Shown one piece after another: positions 10,952 to 20,720 of a stretch of 64,000 bases of DNA; the first letter of the stretch is position 1; every line of letters begins with the position of its first letter. The notes below the pieces were generated by a model that made no database searches, had not been told where the DNA came from, and saw only the letters and a list, made by a program, of their open reading frames with translations. The translations under genes and the position numbers were made by a program. This DNA is from Salvia splendens (lineage: Eukaryota > Streptophyta > Magnoliopsida > Lamiales > Lamiaceae). The stretch covers positions 8,184,001-8,248,000 of the forward strand of contig NC_056046.1 of assembly GCF_004379255.2 (NCBI RefSeq), written 5' to 3'.

Positions 10952-11566
10952 TGATGGGGTACGGACTAAACAAGCCCAACAGCAATGACGGCCCATCAGC
11001 CCGAAGCCCAAGGAAGAGTATGAGTTCGGCATGACCAAAGAGTTCGGATGAGTTCGGCATTACCAAAGAGTTCGGCCTCAGCCTACAGCTCGGTAAAAGC
11101 CAACCAATCAAGCTCTGCTCTCAGGTCGGCATCAAGCTCTACTCTCAGATCGGCAACCAAAGCAGTTCGGTCTCAGTATTCGACCGAACAAGGAGTTAGT
11201 GGACCCATGCAGGATTTCCACAACTTCCAACACACCCACTACCACGTGGCGTCAACTCAGGCCACGATCTTAGGCCATGACCTACACGACATCCACGACC
11301 TAGAGTGATGATGTAAGCCACGATCTTAGTTCAATGTATAAATAGAACTTAGATCTGGTAGAAAAGGGTTAGAATCTCTCTAGAGAAATAATCATATAGC
11401 AAGTCTGTGTTGTAAGCTGTAATTCGCAGATCAAGCAATACAAACCTGCCCCCATTTCTCCCCGTGGACGTAGATTTACCTCTGTAAATCGAACCACGTA
11501 AAATTCTCTGTGTCGTAATTTATTTTTACGAGCATTTATCATCATCAAAAATTCGCCGATTCATCA
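10952..11566 (+). repeat. 3' LTR of the Gypsy element
   Basis: Same length (615) as the 5' LTR, and I found no difference between them. It ends ATTCATCA at 11566, followed by target duplication AGATC (11567-11571) and then the CRK coding frame. Confidence 0.95.
11337..11344 (+). promoter_or_regulatory. TATA box in the 3' LTR reading into CRK copy A
   Basis: TATAAATA in CAATGTATAAATAGAAC. It points toward the CRK frame. No ATG occurs between it and the in-frame CRK ATG at 11586. Confidence 0.65.
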
Positions 11567-12462
11567 AGATCCAAGAGCTCAAGTCATGAAGCTAATATGC
11601 GGCATACAAACAGAGCAAAACGCCACAATCAACGTGGCAAATTTCATCTCCACAATGGACAAAATTACCCTCCAAATGCAATCTTCGGGCCACGGGGACG
11701 CGGAAACGGGCTCGGGCCGCCAAAAGAGCTACGGCTTCGCGCAGTGCTACGGCGATCTCTCGCCGACCGACTGCACCCTCTGCTACGTCGAGGCCCGGAA
11801 CATCCTGCCCCGGTGCTACCCCTCCAATGGAGGCCGGGCCTACCTCGAGGGCTGCTTTATTCGGGCCGAAAATTACAGCTTCTATGACGAGTTCACGGGC
11901 CCAGGAGACGGGCCCGAATGCGGGAACCGAACTCGGGCTGGGCCGGAATTCGAAGAGTCTGTGCGGAAGGGTTTGTCGCAGGTAGTGTCGGTTGCGTCGG
12001 GGAATGTGAGGTATGGGCGGGCCGAGGTGGCGGTGGGTCGGGCCGTGAATGAATCGGTGTACGTGATGGCGGATTGCTGGAGGACTATTAGTGCAACTGC
12101 TTGCAGGGCTTGTTTGGAGAATGCTTCTGCTTCTTTGTTAGGCTGCCTGCCTCGGGCCGATGGGCGGGCCCTCAACACAGGCTGCTTCGTTCAGTATTCT
12201 GATACTGATTTTATGAATTCTGTATCACATAGTGGAAGTTCAAGAGGTATGTAACCTAACATTATTAATTCCGAATTGGCTTGGGCTCAAAATGGACATT
12301 TTGGTTTGTTACACAACTTTGAAACTCAGCAGTAAAAATCATGAATTTTCACATTTTCTCACTTTTTTATTTATATTATGTAGTTGATTTGATTCACGCA
12401 TGTTACCAATTAATGACAGAGTTATTTGCTAATCATGTTGAGAAAAATGATAGTAGTAAAAT

Positions 12463-12795
12463 TGTTACGGACGTTCTCCGTAACGAGGCCGGATGGCTAA
12501 CTTCTCGGAGAGATAAGGTGATCGAACCTTCGACGTGCTCGAAGGAAAGCTCACGAATTGCTGATTTTCGGACGTTCTCCGATGAACAACAATTTGGAAA
12601 CGAAATATGATATTCTTGTTACTCAAGACAAGTTTGTGGAAAACAATATATTCATTGATTGATTAAAACGATAACAACCTAGCCCTATTTATAATACTAG
12701 AATACTAGCTTAGGAAACAAGAAACAAATATAAGAAAAGATATGCAAATCCCTAATATATCTAAACTAATAAATAATGGTAGAATACTCGTATCA
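12463..12795 (-). repeat. 3' LTR (in element sense) of the short element
   Basis: On the plus strand it reads TGTTACGG...CGTATCA. A hairpin occupies 12464-12484 (stem GTTACGGA with TCCGTAAC, loop CGTTC) at the end that is U5 in element sense. A TATA-like TTATAAATAGGGCTA lies on the minus strand near 12685-12699. Confidence 0.9.
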
Positions 12796-13964
12796 ACTCC
12801 CCCACGGTTAAAATCCACCTTGTCCTCAAGGTGGGAACCACGAACCAAAGACGAGAGTTGAAAGCACAAGCTTGGCGAGGCGTCTCCTCCTGGATCAAAC
12901 GCATAGCGAATAGTTGGACGTGTCACTTCACCTTCTCCATAAAAAATCATCAAGGTAGGATCAAAACAGTCGTCAAAATTCAGCGCTAAAACGTGAAGCT
13001 TGTTAACACGTCCACGAACTCCCAAACACGCCGTGTAATTTCGCGGCGGGACCATCCGTGCATCGATGGCAAGCAATGTCGGTCGCTGAAATATTCTTGC
13101 AACATCACTATCACGCAACTCTCCCTTTTCACCCAAACAATTCCCAACAACATCTTGGGATGTCACTCGAGCAACGACAGCCTTCTTCACTTCCTCAATG
13201 GAATCAACCTCCTCTACATCGTCTAATAATGCCTCTTCCTCCGTCTCTTTACTCATATCGGGGCTGCACGGTGGGTCAATTTCATCAAAAGATGGAACTT
13301 GTTGGTCTTCGAGTCTGCCATCTCTACCTTCTCTAGATCCCCAATTCTCACTAGGCAAGCCACGATCCATGAGTTTCTTTGCTACTGCCTCTAATATGGA
13401 GTTCTCTGAATCACAAAGCTCTGCATCTAATATGGAGTCCTCTGAATCACACAGCTCCCCGTCGCCGTCTCGTGTTGGCGAATGCGTGTGAGTAATGACC
13501 TCTCCATAGTCGAAGGGTTGATAGTGTTCGGGCAGTGGATAACGAGTTTGGTGGAGGTGGTACGGCCGGCGTCTATCCGGCTGATACGGAGGCTGCGGTG
13601 GGTACCTATCCGACTGGTGGTGTTGTGGCCGCCGGTACGTAGGCTGGGTGTAACGTCGATGCTGCTTGTCCCAATCAGCGCCACCACGATCAGGAAGACC
13701 GTAAGGTGGTTCCGGATCAGGCCGTTGTGGCGGTCGAAGCTTCCCTAGTCGCCGGTCGTTCGTGTTCATACGCGACTCCAATATGTCCACCCGTCGATCC
13801 ATACTGTCGAGGCGTGCATTTAATTTGGCAAACCCTAATGTGATTGGGTCGACCGAAGCCTTCCCCGATTGGTCGGGACGACGCGGCTGGCCTATATGCA
13901 GCGCCGGCGTCGCTTCCCTCGTCGGCCGTTCCGACGTAGATGGGCCATGGTATGTTGACGGCAT
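12705..13964 (-). CDS. Single ORF of the short element, Gag-like, function unrecognised
   Basis: 419 aa from MPSTYHGPSTSERP. The first 60 residues are followed by a short coiled coil (KLNARLDSMDRRVDILESRM). Next come a long Pro/Tyr/Arg-rich low-complexity stretch, an acidic segment (EEEALLDDVEEVD), and a more globular C-terminus with FDDCFDPTLMIFYGEGE. The last residues are hydrophobic and are translated from the LTR. No CCHC knuckle, protease or polymerase motif is seen. A nucleic-acid-binding structural role is a guess from position and composition. Confidence 0.6.
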   Translation of the reverse strand: MPSTYHGPSTSERPTREATPALHIGQPRRPDQSGKASVDPITLGFAKLNARLDSMDRRVDILESRMNTNDRRLGKLRPPQRPDPEPPYGLPDRGGADWDKQHRRYTQPTYRRPQHHQSDRYPPQPPYQPDRRRPYHLHQTRYPLPEHYQPFDYGEVITHTHSPTRDGDGELCDSEDSILDAELCDSENSILEAVAKKLMDRGLPSENWGSREGRDGRLEDQQVPSFDEIDPPCSPDMSKETEEEALLDDVEEVDSIEEVKKAVVARVTSQDVVGNCLGEKGELRDSDVARIFQRPTLLAIDARMVPPRNYTACLGVRGRVNKLHVLALNFDDCFDPTLMIFYGEGEVTRPTIRYAFDPGGDASPSLCFQLSSLVRGSHLEDKVDFNRGGVDTSILPLFISLDILGICISFLIFVSCFLS

Positions 13965-13987
13965 GAGTACGGGATGAAAGCACCAGT

Positions 13988-14320
13988 TGTTACGGACGTT
14001 CTCCGTAACGAGGCCGGATGGCTAACTTCTCGGAGAGATAAGGTGATCGAACCTTCGACGTGCTCGAAGGAAAGCTCACGAATTGCTGATTTTCGGACGT
14101 TCTCCGATGAACAACAATTTGGAAACGAAATATGATATTCTTGTTACTCAAGACAAGTTTGTGGAAAACAATATATTCATTGATTGATTAAAACGATAAC
14201 AACCTAGCCCTATTTATAATACTAGAATACTAGCTTAGGAAACAAGAAACAAATATAAGAAAAGATATGCAAATCCCTAATATATCTAAACTAATAAATA
14301 ATGGTAGAATACTCGTATCA
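13988..14320 (-). repeat. 5' LTR (in element sense) of the short element
   Basis: Same 333-bp sequence as 12463-12795 as far as I can compare. Hairpin at 13989-14009. Followed by AAAAT (14321-14325), which matches 12458-12462. Confidence 0.9.
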
Positions 14321-16498
14321 AAAATTCATAGATGTTGTCGTCATTTTTGAATTTTTTTTGAGAAAATAGGAAAACTCATAATTTTCACGGCTAATTTTCA
14401 AAGTTGTTGGGCAGACCAAAATTCATAGTTTTTCTAGTAATTTATCATTTTGTATTTTTACTGTTATAACTAACTTCGATGGTGCAGGGAGAGTTATAGT
14501 GAACGTGATTGTGGCTGTGAGTGGAGCAGCTCTTTTCATAGGTGGGGTTATTATTGGAGTTTATGTCTGGAAGAGGAGGATCATTGCAAGGAAAAGAAGA
14601 GGTTTGAAATATTATAGTAGAATTTTTATTTCTCAATCGTGAGGCATGGCTAATCTTAAATTATACCAACACATATTCAATCTTGTTTCTTGATTTTAGA
14701 TGATGCTGAAAAATTAGTGAAGAACCTTAACCATAGTAGCTTGAACTTCAAATATTCGACTCTCGAAAGAGCTACGGCCTCTTTCGATGAAGCCAACAAG
14801 CTCGGACAGGGCGGATTTGGCACGGTATATAAGGTATCAAACCTCTTTAATTTGTGATGTCTCGAACCCAGACCTATTATTTGAAGGAGATACATACATC
14901 TTACCTATTAAGCAGCGCTTTGTTATTTTCCTGCTGGTAGGGAGTGTTGGCGGATGGGAGAGAGATTGCAGTGAAGAGGCTCTTCTTCAATAACAAACAC
15001 AGAGTTACAGACTTCTACAATGAAGTAAACATGGTCAGTAGTGTCGAACACAAGAATCTAGTCCGATTGTTGGGGTGCAGTTGCTCGGGACCTGAACGCC
15101 TTCTCGTCTACGAATTCTGCTCCAACAAGAGCCTTGATTCCTTCATCTTCGGTTAGAACTCTTATAACCTGTAAGGGGCAGTTTGGCAGCATAGATAACT
15201 CTATATGACCAAAAGTGACTTGAAATATTTTGTTCTTATCGTGTTTTGTTTATTTATCTTCCTCACTAATGTTTATTGAACCATTCACAGATTTAGATAA
15301 AGGTAAAGAACTAGACTGGGAGAAGAGATTGAAGATAATAGTGGGAACAGCAGAGGGATTAGTCTATCTCCATGAAAATACATCAACAAGAATCATACAT
15401 AGAGACATCAAAGCCAGCAACATCCTCCTTGACTCAAGGATGCGCGCCAAAATCGCGGACTTCGGGCTAGCTAGATCGTTCGAGAAAGATCAGAGTCATA
15501 TCAGCACTGCCATTGCAGGGACCCTGTGAGTGAGTAGTTGATGCACATCATCATTTTCTTAGCGCAAGCCGAGCTGATGTTGATCATGCAGGGGATATAT
15601 GGCACCGGAATACTTGGCCTACGGCCAGTTGACTGAGAAGGCGGATGTCTATAGCTTCGGTGTGCTCGTGCTGGAAATTGTCAGCGGTAGAAGGAACAAC
15701 GAGGGCGAAAGCTCGGATGACACGGAGAGTTTGCTTAGCAGAGTAAGTTAGGAAAATATTCTACAATCAACAACTACCTACACAATCTGATCCTGAATTT
15801 TGTATGGATTAGGCATGGAAGCAATTCAAGCAAGGAAGGATTGAGCCTCTCGTCGACCCCAACCTAATGCTAGGCTGCAGAAAGGAGGAGGCCGACGTGA
15901 TGAAAGAGATGGTTCGAGTCGTTCAAATAGGACTAGTCTGCACCCAAGAAATCCCATCGTCGCGGCAGTCCATGTCGAAGGCACTGCTGATGCTAGAGGC
16001 AAAAGAGGATCCTCCATTGCCAAGCAACCCTCCTTTCATGGATAAGGAGACTATGGAGTTCCATTACACGAGTGGAGGCAGCAATGAGGCCTCGATCGCC
16101 ACAATTTCCCACAGTGTTTTTCTTCCTAGGTAAAATTGAACCTTATATCACCAAATTGATATTGTATATGTGTAATGTTTAAGTGATGACTTCGTTTTAA
16201 TGCTTAAATATGACGTCGTTTCACTTAATGGACACATGCCACATAACTTTTTTAGAAGTGAGCTTAAATTTGGACGAATGAGACGATTGTGGATGTTCGA
16301 AATTTCGTGATTTGTGATTTTTTTTTTAAATTGCAAGATGTATCGCAATTGACTTATTCTTCATGACTTTATAGTGATCATCATCATAATTGCCACTGAT
16401 ATGATATCCACTACTATTATCCAGAGACGAGTCAGGACTAGAGAAGTTCCTTTGTAGTAGTAATTTTTGTATAATGAATAATTTGTCAAGATTCCGTT

Positions 16499-17148
16499 TT
16501 ATAAAAATACATGTGTTCCATCCTAAAACCAATTGAGACAGTTATATGTTATCCAATTGGGACAGTTATATGTTATTTTTCTAGTTTCAATTGCCAACAC
16601 CCTCCCTCAAACCCTTCAAGGTGAACTTGGAGGTGTTGGACTTTTTTTCGATCTCCCTTCAAGGTGAACTTGGAGGGGTTACCAATTGGGACAGTTATAT
16701 GTTATCCAATTGGGACAGTTATATGTTATTTTTCTAGTTTCAATTGCCAACACCCTCCCTCAAACCCTTCAAGGTGAACTTGGAGGGGTTGGACTTTTTT
16801 TCGATCTCCCTTCAAGGTGAACTTGGAGGGGTTGGACTTTTTTTCTGATCGATTGGACAACTGGCCCAATTTTTTTTTTTGATCGGTTGGACCACTGGCC
16901 TTTAAGCCCGGTTATACTGCTGGGTCAGTCATTTTTTCGGTTTCAGCCCAGATATACTGCTGGGTCAGTTAAATATGACCCACAGTCAGCGACCCGCTCT
17001 GATACCACGATAGAAATCCATGGGTTCCATCCTAAAACTAATTGGTGATAGGAGGAGTGACACATGGGATTTATATACTAGTTCCAGTTTTCTTTTAACA
17101 CAGATGTGGGACAATTATATGTTATTTTTCTAGTTTCAATTGCCAACA
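16499..17148 (-). mobile_element. TRIM-like miniature LTR element, rearranged
   Basis: On the minus strand an LTR starts TGTTGGCAATTGAAACTAG at 17148 and runs to about 17008. It is followed at once by TGGTATCAGAGC (16996-17007), the classic initiator-Met primer-binding site. A second LTR-like copy begins with the same bases near 16592 and ends in GGTTTTAGGATGGAACACATG. Between them a roughly 150-bp segment is tandemly duplicated (from about 16534 and from about 16684), so three LTR starts are visible. No coding capacity. The ends are imperfect and I could not define a target duplication. Confidence 0.6.
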
Positions 17149-18031
17149 TGTTTGAGGGATTTTCTCACATAGTTTCAACCAATGGCTGATTTAAACGTGT
17201 ATGGACTAATTTTGTGGAATGAAAAGGCCAAAAATGTATTTATAGGGGACGGAAGATAATAATTTTATTATTTTGAGTCATTTGTTTCAATTTTACAAGT
17301 TTCCTAATTAAATTCAAATATACTCTCAACTTAGAGAATAATAAAAATTATAGGGCAATTAAAATTTTTACTTATGCCTGAAATGAGATTGGCAATTTGG
17401 CTTCATTGCAAGTTGTGGTGGCATGGCAGGAGAAAAATTAAATTTGTGGCCGAAATGAAGTTATTTTTTCATCCCGGCTTCGATGCCCTTATCCTATTGA
17501 AAATAATGTAAAGTTTCATTATTAATAATTGATATTTTTTGGACAAGAGATTTATAAAAATAATATTTATTGAATTTAGTGAAGAGAGAAATAAAGAGAG
17601 TAAAATAAGAAAAAATAAATGTATTATTTTTTTACCAAAAAAATATAAAGCATAGGACAAATTGAAAAGGAAATCAATAGTAGTGATATGAAAGAGGAGT
17701 AGTTAGTTTTTATCAAAATGCTATAGTAATTAAGTTGCAATTTCGAAAAGTGGTTGCTGGTTGGTTGAATGGAATTTTCATATCGTCAAAGATAACAGAA
17801 TTTTCGTAATAACTACTACATTAAATAACACTACTACTACTACACAATTCCACTTTTGCCATTTTTCTAGGCCAAAGTCTTTCGAGCACTTTTTTCCATC
17901 GTCGACTTTCAATTTCTCATTCGTTAAGTCAGTATATTAATTTGTTCAAAACGATACTCATTAAATAGTTTGCGTGAATCAAGATTTCATTTGTATAACA
18001 CTCAATGCGCAGATATTTATGATCAATCTCA
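17149..18031 (+). other. Intergenic DNA between the TRIM-like element and CRK copy B
   Basis: AT-rich, with no coding exon or recognisable element. It would contain the old promoter of copy B. The signal-peptide part of copy B cannot be read here. Confidence 0.5.
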
Positions 18032-20057
18032 TAATCCTATGCCGATCCAAGAGCTCAGGCAATCAAGCTCATATGTGGGGCCCACCCTCAACACGAAAGT
18101 GACGTCTTTGTCCCAAACTTCTTCTCCTCCATGGAGAACGTCAGCCGCCAGCTCCGAACTTCCGGCTTTGGCCTAGCAGAAACGGGGAGGGGGGTCGACG
18201 CCAGCTACTGCTTCGCGCAATGCCACCGCGACATCCCCCTCACCGAGTGCGCCATCTGCTATGCCGAGGCCCTTGATTTAAATTTTACTTAAGGTTGGCG
18301 GACTTAGGGGGAGCTTCAGCACCCTTTAATTTTACTACTTTTCAAAAATAATATAAATAAAAGTTTTCAATTTAATTCTTTTTTTTCAAACTATTTTGTC
18401 CCAAATAGTGAAGGAAATCCAAATGTTGTTGGCAGGGAGTTTTGTCTGATGGAAGAGAGATTGCAGATTTTTCGACACGAAACACAGAGCATCGGAGTTG
18501 TACAATGCGAGTGAACATCATAAGCAGCATTGAGCATAGATTACTAGGTTGCAGTTGCTTAGGACCAGAGAGTCTTATTGTTTATGAATATCTGCCTAAC
18601 AAGAGCCTTGATCGATTCATCTTTGGTGTGCTTTTCTTATCCTAGGTCTAGTTTTGGAACTTTGCCTCATTTCATTATGGAAACATCTTGAAATATAATT
18701 TCTGATTTAATCGTATATGCTAAAGGTTTACTATTTTATTTTGGAGCAATAATATAAGGTTAAAAACAATAATATTATTGTATTTATTTATGTGTTTATA
18801 AAAGGCCAGATAACTGAAGGAGTCTTTGGATTCGATTGTTATGCATTCCTCTGTTTGTTTTCGTTTAGTTTAGTTTAGTTTGGTTATCAATTGGATATAT
18901 TGATTGATTAATGTGAGGGTATAAATCTAACAGATTCAAACAGAGGTGAAGCATTAAATTGGGAGAAGAGAATGAAGATAATTATAGCCATAGGAATAGC
19001 ATAGGGATTGGAATATATAGGTGGAACTTTGTAAGTATCTGAAAATTTGATGACACACACTACAATTGATCCAAATAAAATTCAAATTATTATCGTTTTG
19101 GATAATAAATACTTGGCCAATTGACGGAGAAAGCAGATGTTTTTAGCTTCGGAGCTAGAGATCTTCACCGCACACACAGAACTCCGAGCCAATTGACAGC
19201 ATATGCTAACTAGAGTAAGTTCTAAATTTCTAATACCATTTTGGTTTGGTTAAGAACGGACATATTTTTAATGCAAAATTAGTTAAGTAAAATATGGCTG
19301 AAATATCATTATTAAAAAATTTAACATAATTTAGAAGTTAAATAAATAGAGACGATGGATTGACACAATGCATTATTTTTCTTATATATTTTAATAACCT
19401 ACTTATGATTTATGGTATGATATTTTGGTGATTAAGCAGGCATGGAAGCATTTCGAGTTGAGAACAGTTGAGGGACTCATTGATCCAAACCTAATGCTAG
19501 GACACAAACATACTGATAAGTGAATATCTCAAGAATATCCCCAAATCTCTCTTATTTAGTTAACATATCTTTCCATATATTCGTAGTATCTTTATTTCTT
19601 ATTCCCTAAGTCATTATAGTCTTATAAATAGGAGATATTGTATTCTTCTATTCCAATCAAGAAATATGAAATTATCTTTTTAGCTTTTATCGTCTTTTAT
19701 CTTTTTGCAATCCTAAATCTTGGTTTGATCGACCGGCAAAGCTCCGGCGACTGCCTTTTATCGTGTTAAGGGAACTTCACCCTTAACACATACCTCTAAC
19801 AATGACATCAAAAAATGAGATTTAACGAGTTTTTCATCGCGGCGACCATCGATGTCCATGGTATTGGCGATGCTGGTAGGGCAACAACACCTCCCCACCC
19901 CAACGAGTCCTCCTTTTGTGGACGAGCTAACTATGCCACTATACAAGGACTCGGGACCAACGCTCGGTCATAGCAATGCCACTATACGAGGACTTGGGAC
20001 CAATGCTCGGTCGTAGCAATGCCACCACATCGCAAAGCATTTTTCTTCTGAGGTGAT
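18032..20057 (+). pseudogene. CRK copy B: decayed CRK2-like pseudogene
   Basis: Recognisable pieces in the correct order. Ectodomain start 18032-18272 (DPRAQAIKLICG ... FAQCHRDIPLTECAICYAEA) breaks off within exon 1. A kinase exon at 18437-18627 (GVLSDGREIA, then GCSCLGPESL and NKSLDRFIF) has deletions that remove the AVKR lysine. 18934-19030 keeps NWEKRMKII but loses the catalytic loop. 19108-19160 retains [13 protein letters not shown]. The final exon (19441-20057) holds AWKHFELRTVEGLIDPNLML and ends in PPFVDELTM...FLLR then TGA. DUF26 domain 2, the membrane span, HRD and DFG are missing. A solo LTR (19514-19788) splits the last exon. Closer to copy A (shared DPRAQ...KLICG) than to copy C. 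Confidence 0.9.
19514..19788 (+). mobile_element. Solo LTR in the last exon of CRK copy B
   Basis: TGATAAGTG...CTTAACA, 275 bp, flanked by CATAC at 19509-19513 and 19789-19793. It ends with a hairpin (19765-19787; stem GTTAAGGG with CCCTTAAC). It is related in its ends to the element at 12463-14320 and to the solo LTR at 25272-25570. The internal region was presumably lost by LTR-LTR recombination. Confidence 0.85.
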
Positions 20058-20221
20058 GTCAACCATCATGCCCAAGATTTCGTTACTGCCATTGTCATAG
20101 ATGGTCATTGTCAAAAATAAATTAAATCAAATGATTTTCTTTTCAATGTGGGCTTAGCAGCCCCTTCCGGATATTTTGAAATCTTCAGAAGCTCATAACT
20201 TCTTTGTTACTGGTCCTTTTT

Positions 20222-20656
20222 TGTTGGTAGATTGTGATAGCTTCGGTTTTGAGCTCGGCTGTTGAGTTCGGTTTTTTGAGCTCGGTGATGGTGTTCGGTG
20301 TCAGAGCTCGGTGTTACGAGCTTAATCGAGTTCGGTGTTAGAGTTCGGTAGTTCGGCACCAAGTTCGGTAGCTCGGCAGCTCCGTGGTCTGGAGAGAACG
20401 ATCAAAACATGAAGAAGAGTTCGGCTGTTATAACAACTCGTTTCAACAGCCGTTGGATGTACTTAGTTAGTCATGTTTAATCCTGACCGTTAGATGGAAA
20501 ATAGCCGTTAGTTAGTTTTGAGCTTTTAATAGTTTGTTATTCTGCTTTATTCAGTAATTTTTCATCTTCCGTTTCTGGTGAATAAAATTCTCTTTCGATT
20601 TCCAAGTCTTGATTTTTCCTCTCCCAACATTCGACAATCTGTAGCTAGGATTAACA
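20222..20656 (+). repeat. 5' LTR of copia 1
   Basis: TGTTGGTAG...GATTAACA. The U3 part is packed with GAGTTCGG and GAGCTCGG motifs. The primer-binding site TGGCGCCGTCTGTGGG follows two bases later (20659-20674). Confidence 0.95.
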
Positions 20657-20720
20657 AATGGCGCCGTCTGTGGGAAAGAGGTGAAAGGAGGTTGGTTTGC
20701 GGACGATTCAAACGATCTCG

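Larger units (their letters stand above)
4439..11566 (+). mobile_element. Non-autonomous Ty3/Gypsy LTR retrotransposon (7128 bp)
   Basis: Complete element bounded by 615-bp direct LTRs (4439-5053 and 10952-11566), each TG...CA, with target duplication AGATC at 4434-4438 and 11567-11571. By eye the LTRs are identical, implying recent insertion. Contents in order: primer-binding site, a gag ORF, a stump of integrase, minisatellite blocks, two antisense coding blocks, and a G-rich polypurine tract. Protease, reverse transcriptase, RNase H and most of integrase are absent, so mobility would depend on enzymes from a related autonomous element. Gag type, GC-rich PBS, extra antisense ORFs and 3' minisatellites recall the Tat lineage of Gypsy elements. 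The lineage call is an inference. Confidence 0.93.
12463..14320 (-). mobile_element. Short non-autonomous LTR retrotransposon in CRK intron 1 (1858 bp)
   Basis: LTRs of 333 bp at 12463-12795 and 13988-14320 appear identical. Target duplication AAAAT lies at 12458-12462 and 14321-14325. The element is oriented on the minus strand: next to the right LTR the minus strand reads TGGTGCTTTCATCCCGT (primer-binding type), and next to the left LTR it reads CCGTGGGGGAGT (polypurine tract). It has a single ORF and no reverse transcriptase or integrase. In size and layout it resembles the non-autonomous TR-GAG class. Confidence 0.9.
4375..16133 (+). pseudogene. CRK copy A: CRK2-like receptor kinase split in exon 1 by a Gypsy element
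   Basis: A cysteine-rich (DUF26/Gnk2) receptor-like kinase with plasma-membrane topology. The 64-base start (4375-4438) encodes a signal peptide (MSKLMIIAALILLFANTSFA). It is interrupted by the retrotransposon at 4439-11566 and the frame resumes after the target duplication. Segments are 4375-4438 + 11572-12246, then 14488-14601, 14700-14833, 14941-15151, 15291-15525, 15592-15742 and 15813-16133. Their sum is 1905 bases, an unbroken 634-codon frame. Two DUF26 C-X8-C-X2-C motifs are intact. Exon 2 encodes the membrane span. The kinase keeps [27 protein letters not shown] and APEY. Intron 1 also carries the element at 12463-14320. The only lesion I see is the exon 1 insertion, so this looks like a young loss-of-function allele and not an old pseudogene. 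Tandem copies lie at 18032-20057 and 33472-35951. Confidence 0.9.

Noticed and set aside
20697..20720. Polyprotein start of copia 1 at 20697
   Set aside because: It begins with TTG. The ATG at 20721 aligns with the start of the copia 2 Gag.
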